A stretch of 64,000 nt of DNA from Myxococcales bacterium. Its GTDB lineage: Bacteria > Myxococcota_A > Polyangia > Polyangiales > Polyangiaceae. Position numbers and translations under genes: made by a program. The DNA is taken from assembly GCA_025355005.1 (NCBI GenBank), contig JANXLV010000350.1:1-64000 (forward strand). Direction: 5' to 3'. Each line of letters opens with the position of its first letter. Positions within the stretch are counted from its first letter, which is position 1. This document shows, in pieces, positions 62,601-64,000 of the stretch. The notes beneath the pieces were generated by a model. The model did not search any database and was not told the DNA's origin. It worked only from the letters and a program-made list of their open reading frames with translations.

Positions 62601-62681
62601 AGGAAGCCGATTCGACACGAGCCCGAACTCCAGGACCTCGGGCCTCGACAGATTCCGGAGCATCTCCTCGATGGTCTTCAT
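59652..62681 (-). CDS. PilT-like pseudo-ATPase with duplicated N-domain and long disordered linker
   Basis: 1009 residues from the ATG at 62681; a GTG at 62699 adds six. An N-terminal PilT-N-like domain (about 1-105; SVNIGGKFEPVDD) is followed by a linker of more than 500 residues rich in Pro and Ala (about 115-640). The C-terminal PilT-like module (about 655-1009) begins ATDLHLVGGRAPMARIGGEL. Its Walker A reads SPKGHGATTT, with Ala787 where Lys should be; the Asp box is VIDAPVEF; the Walker B region is DVICIGNVEDTGT, Glu replaced by Asn855. All nucleotide motifs are altered, so it is unlikely to hydrolyse ATP. The linker may anchor it at a pole or complex. No pil genes are nearby. Confidence 0.85.
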   Translation of the reverse strand: MKTIEEMLRNLSRPEVLEFGLVSNRLPSVNIGGKFEPVDDKAPTTDAVLEMLVAMGGSRYVESLSAKPTQWTSRMDGVGVIAIAAIMRENVVQARFTVARREPGVGTRQSAPQIPAVEARPPAQLPAVEARAKLPAVEGRSSGGLPAASATAAAPAPAVMPAPAVERKPEAKKQTFSRAAPEPRGPSGERKHDSDTNVMAQRPVAQAAPAAPAVATSPRASQAMPSVTARASGAMPAAAPAAPAPPPPPPASSPEPLAFGDDDDNEPTVQTFAPSASSLRTSPEALQAAKAALAAGSAPPAPLAPSSPPATAPTAPAASPAPPPVAAAAIQPIQLPPVVARAPDPSRGAPAPPPPAPADSEDIPRPKPARTREAAAQNQPQSPATKPAAVAPVPLPVPPPSPGSAPQVSAAAPPPPREPRLPTGTSPSLQGHRAGAPPAPPPPPAIGPKRIDTPTGFVLVENPPPARRPSLPPEPPPAVAAPPQAPPPPAPIAPPPAVAPPVVEPAAAAPPTWEAWDAPTETGEIGDAHTLVAPPLSEQERGGVSSRPASIPASVSPSMSAQAVPLGVEPVSSVGAPVVSSGAAVPSMRDSAVESARDVAPMTPTHVGPTVGIAPSGHIPSTELAQNFGTLDPIGDDPSVERAVIFSLPKQGNVDVDALLAKAKAERATDLHLVGGRAPMARIGGELRPLSEVVPLELVAGVADSLLPTSAASQFRREGAAMFVVEHPAAGRLRVHLARARGATHVSIRFIPSNTALGALELPERAISLSRAAHGLVLVTSPKGHGATTTAAAIVDAINESSARRVVVIDAPVEFLHPRKRSLITHVDVGVHARSYGSAVASAVKADADVICIGNVEDTGTMRLALAAAEEGRLVIATMRAKSTSSALERLVESFPVQEQMLTRATLASTLRLALGQRLVPSADRTKLFAAHEVLPESIALYTIIRDAKWSLLPTLLSKGKPLGVVRLEEALADLVHEGEVPVDLARPLALSPADFDSLVSAARAGKKG

Positions 62682-62774
62682 CAGGCGGAACGTGGGCACA
62701 AAAACCCACCCGAACCGCTAGACTACACCAAGGAGAAACAGGCTCGCGGAATTATTCGGCACTTCGATAAGGAG

Positions 62775-64000
62775 TCAGCTCCGAAAGGCCGCACGCCCGG
62801 CATAACGGGCCCCCACACCGAGCTCGTAGTCGATGCGAAGCAGCTGGTTGTACTTCGCGACCCGGTCCGATCGCGACAGGCTTCCCGTCTTGATCTGTCC
62901 CGCGTTCGTGGCGACGGCGAGGTCCGCGATGAACGCGTCCTCCGTCTCGCCCGAGCGATGGCTGATGATCGAGCGGTAGCCCGCCTCGCGCGCCATGTGA
63001 ATCGCGGAGAGCGTCTCCGTGAGCGTGCCGATCTGGTTCAGCTTGATCAGGATCGCGTTCGCGTAGCCACCTTCGATACCGCGCTTGAGGCGCGTCACGT
63101 TGGTGACGAAGAGATCGTCGCCAACCAGCTGCACCTTCTTGCCGATCTTGTCGGTGAGCTTCTTCCACGTATCCCAGTCGTCCTCGGCGCAGCCGTCCTC
63201 GATCGACACGAGCGGATACTTCTGCGCGAGCTTCTCGTACGTCGCGATGAGCTCGTCGCCCGAGATCTGCTTCTTGTCGAACGTGTAGCTGTTCGCCTTC
63301 TTGTCGTAGAACTCACTCGCCGCGCAGTCGAGCGCCAGGAATACGTCCTTGCCGGGCGCATACTTCGCGTCCTCGATGGCGCGAACCAGGACTGCAAGCG
63401 CCTCCTCGTTCGAGCCCAGGCGCGGCGCGAAGCCGCCCTCGTCACCGACGGAGGTCGTCAGGTTCTGCGACTTCAGGATCTTCTTGAGTGACGCGAAGAT
63501 CTCCGCGCCCGCGCGCAGCGCCTCCGGGAACGTCGAAATGCCCGCGGGGACGATCATGAACTCCTGAATCTCGAGCCCGTTGTCCGCATGCGCGCCGCCG
63601 TTGATGACGTTCATCAGTGGCGTGGGAAGCACGTTCGCCTGCGCGCCGCCCAGGTAGCGCCAGAGCGGAAGTCCGACCGCGTCGGCCGCAGCGCGCGCCG
63701 TTGCCATGGAGACACCGAGGATAGCGTTCGCGCCGAGCTTGCCCTTGTTCGCCGTGCCGTCCGCCTGGAGCATCACGCGGTCGACCTCTGCCTGGTCGAG
63801 CGCGTCGAGTCCGATGATGGCGGGGCCGAGCACGGCGTTCACGTTGTGGACTGCCTTCTGCACGCCCTTCCCGAAGAAGCGGGCGGCGTCACCGTCGCGG
63901 AGCTCGATCGCCTCGTGTTCGCCGGTGGACGCGCCGGAGGGGACGCACGCACGCCCGTGGCCGGAGTCGGTCTGGACCTCGACCTCCACCGTCGGGTTAC
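62775..64000 (-). CDS. eno: Enolase (5' end outside window)
   Basis: The visible part, about 408 residues, begins inside the NPTVEVEV motif; about 15-17 N-terminal residues lie beyond the right edge. It converts 2-phosphoglycerate to phosphoenolpyruvate in glycolysis. All key features are visible: CVPSGASTGEHEA, the metal ligands in FLALDCAASEFY, SIEDGCAEDD and LVGDDLFVTN, the catalytic Lys in AILIKLNQIGT, and SHRSGETEDAFIADLAVA. The stop is at 62775; a 93-base gap with no clear terminator separates it from the PilT-like gene downstream. Confidence 0.96.
   Translation of the reverse strand, partial: NPTVEVEVQTDSGHGRACVPSGASTGEHEAIELRDGDAARFFGKGVQKAVHNVNAVLGPAIIGLDALDQAEVDRVMLQADGTANKGKLGANAILGVSMATARAAADAVGLPLWRYLGGAQANVLPTPLMNVINGGAHADNGLEIQEFMIVPAGISTFPEALRAGAEIFASLKKILKSQNLTTSVGDEGGFAPRLGSNEEALAVLVRAIEDAKYAPGKDVFLALDCAASEFYDKKANSYTFDKKQISGDELIATYEKLAQKYPLVSIEDGCAEDDWDTWKKLTDKIGKKVQLVGDDLFVTNVTRLKRGIEGGYANAILIKLNQIGTLTETLSAIHMAREAGYRSIISHRSGETEDAFIADLAVATNAGQIKTGSLSRSDRVAKYNQLLRIDYELGVGARYAGRAAFRS

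Overview
The window is GC-rich, gene-dense bacterial chromosome: 49 protein genes, mostly in short same-strand runs with 4-base start/stop overlaps. I see no tRNA, rRNA, CRISPR array or insertion sequence. It looks like a member of the Myxococcota, probably Polyangia. The signs are an MglA-type gliding GTPase paralogue, Ser/Thr kinases with an HRDVSP-type catalytic loop, many secreted lipoproteins with Asp/Gly/Ala-rich linkers and Cys-rich modules, a SUMF1-like protein and a multiheme cytochrome locus. This placement is an inference from gene content.

Layout. 1-3602: a chalcone-isomerase-like secreted protein (cut by the left edge), mltG and ruvX, then hisS on the opposite strand. 3599-7869: a repetitive exported protein overlapping hisS, a cysteine desulfurase and a receiver-histidine kinase hybrid. 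8004-11531: a lipoprotein-themed run (FKBP lipoprotein, parvulin lipoprotein, Lnt, Cys-rich lipoprotein), each gene overlapping the next by 4 bases. 11539-16611: a DUF72 protein, then a YprB-like exonuclease, leuS and an lptE-like gene on the same strand.

16672-27091 is the most unusual region. Reading along the minus strand it holds a NUDIX hydrolase, a transmembrane Ser/Thr kinase, a pseudokinase fused to a periplasmic five-heme cytochrome c, a protein with two cyclic-nucleotide-binding-like domains fused to four iron-sulfur cluster motifs and a membrane domain, a cytochrome c-ferredoxin-flavoprotein fusion, and a VWA protein. The last five are separated by at most 6 bases or overlap, so they look like one operon. 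The architecture suggests a membrane redox chain under kinase and nucleotide control. I do not recognise it as a described system.

27243-40175: a metal-dependent amidohydrolase lipoprotein, a small lipoprotein, a fumarylacetoacetase-like enzyme, glycogen phosphorylase, a kinase/TPR/lipoprotein trio, an MFS transporter and a coiled-coil protein. 40182-48852: an MglA-like GTPase with a long C-terminal extension, a PHP-type tyrosine phosphatase with a nucleotide-sugar dehydrogenase (capsule/exopolysaccharide), a small protein with a possible His/Cys dyad, an alpha/beta hydrolase, a UPF0104-type membrane protein and a SUMF1-like protein. 49476-64000: gyrA, nth, meaB, a TPR protein, queG, a lipoprotein, a TrmN6-like methyltransferase, two adjacent PilT-like ATPases with degenerate motifs, and enolase (cut by the right edge).

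About half of the transcription-unit leaders carry a TAnnnT (-10-like) hexamer ending only 7-9 bases before the start codon and no Shine-Dalgarno sequence, which suggests widespread leaderless transcription. Start codons were chosen partly on this basis.
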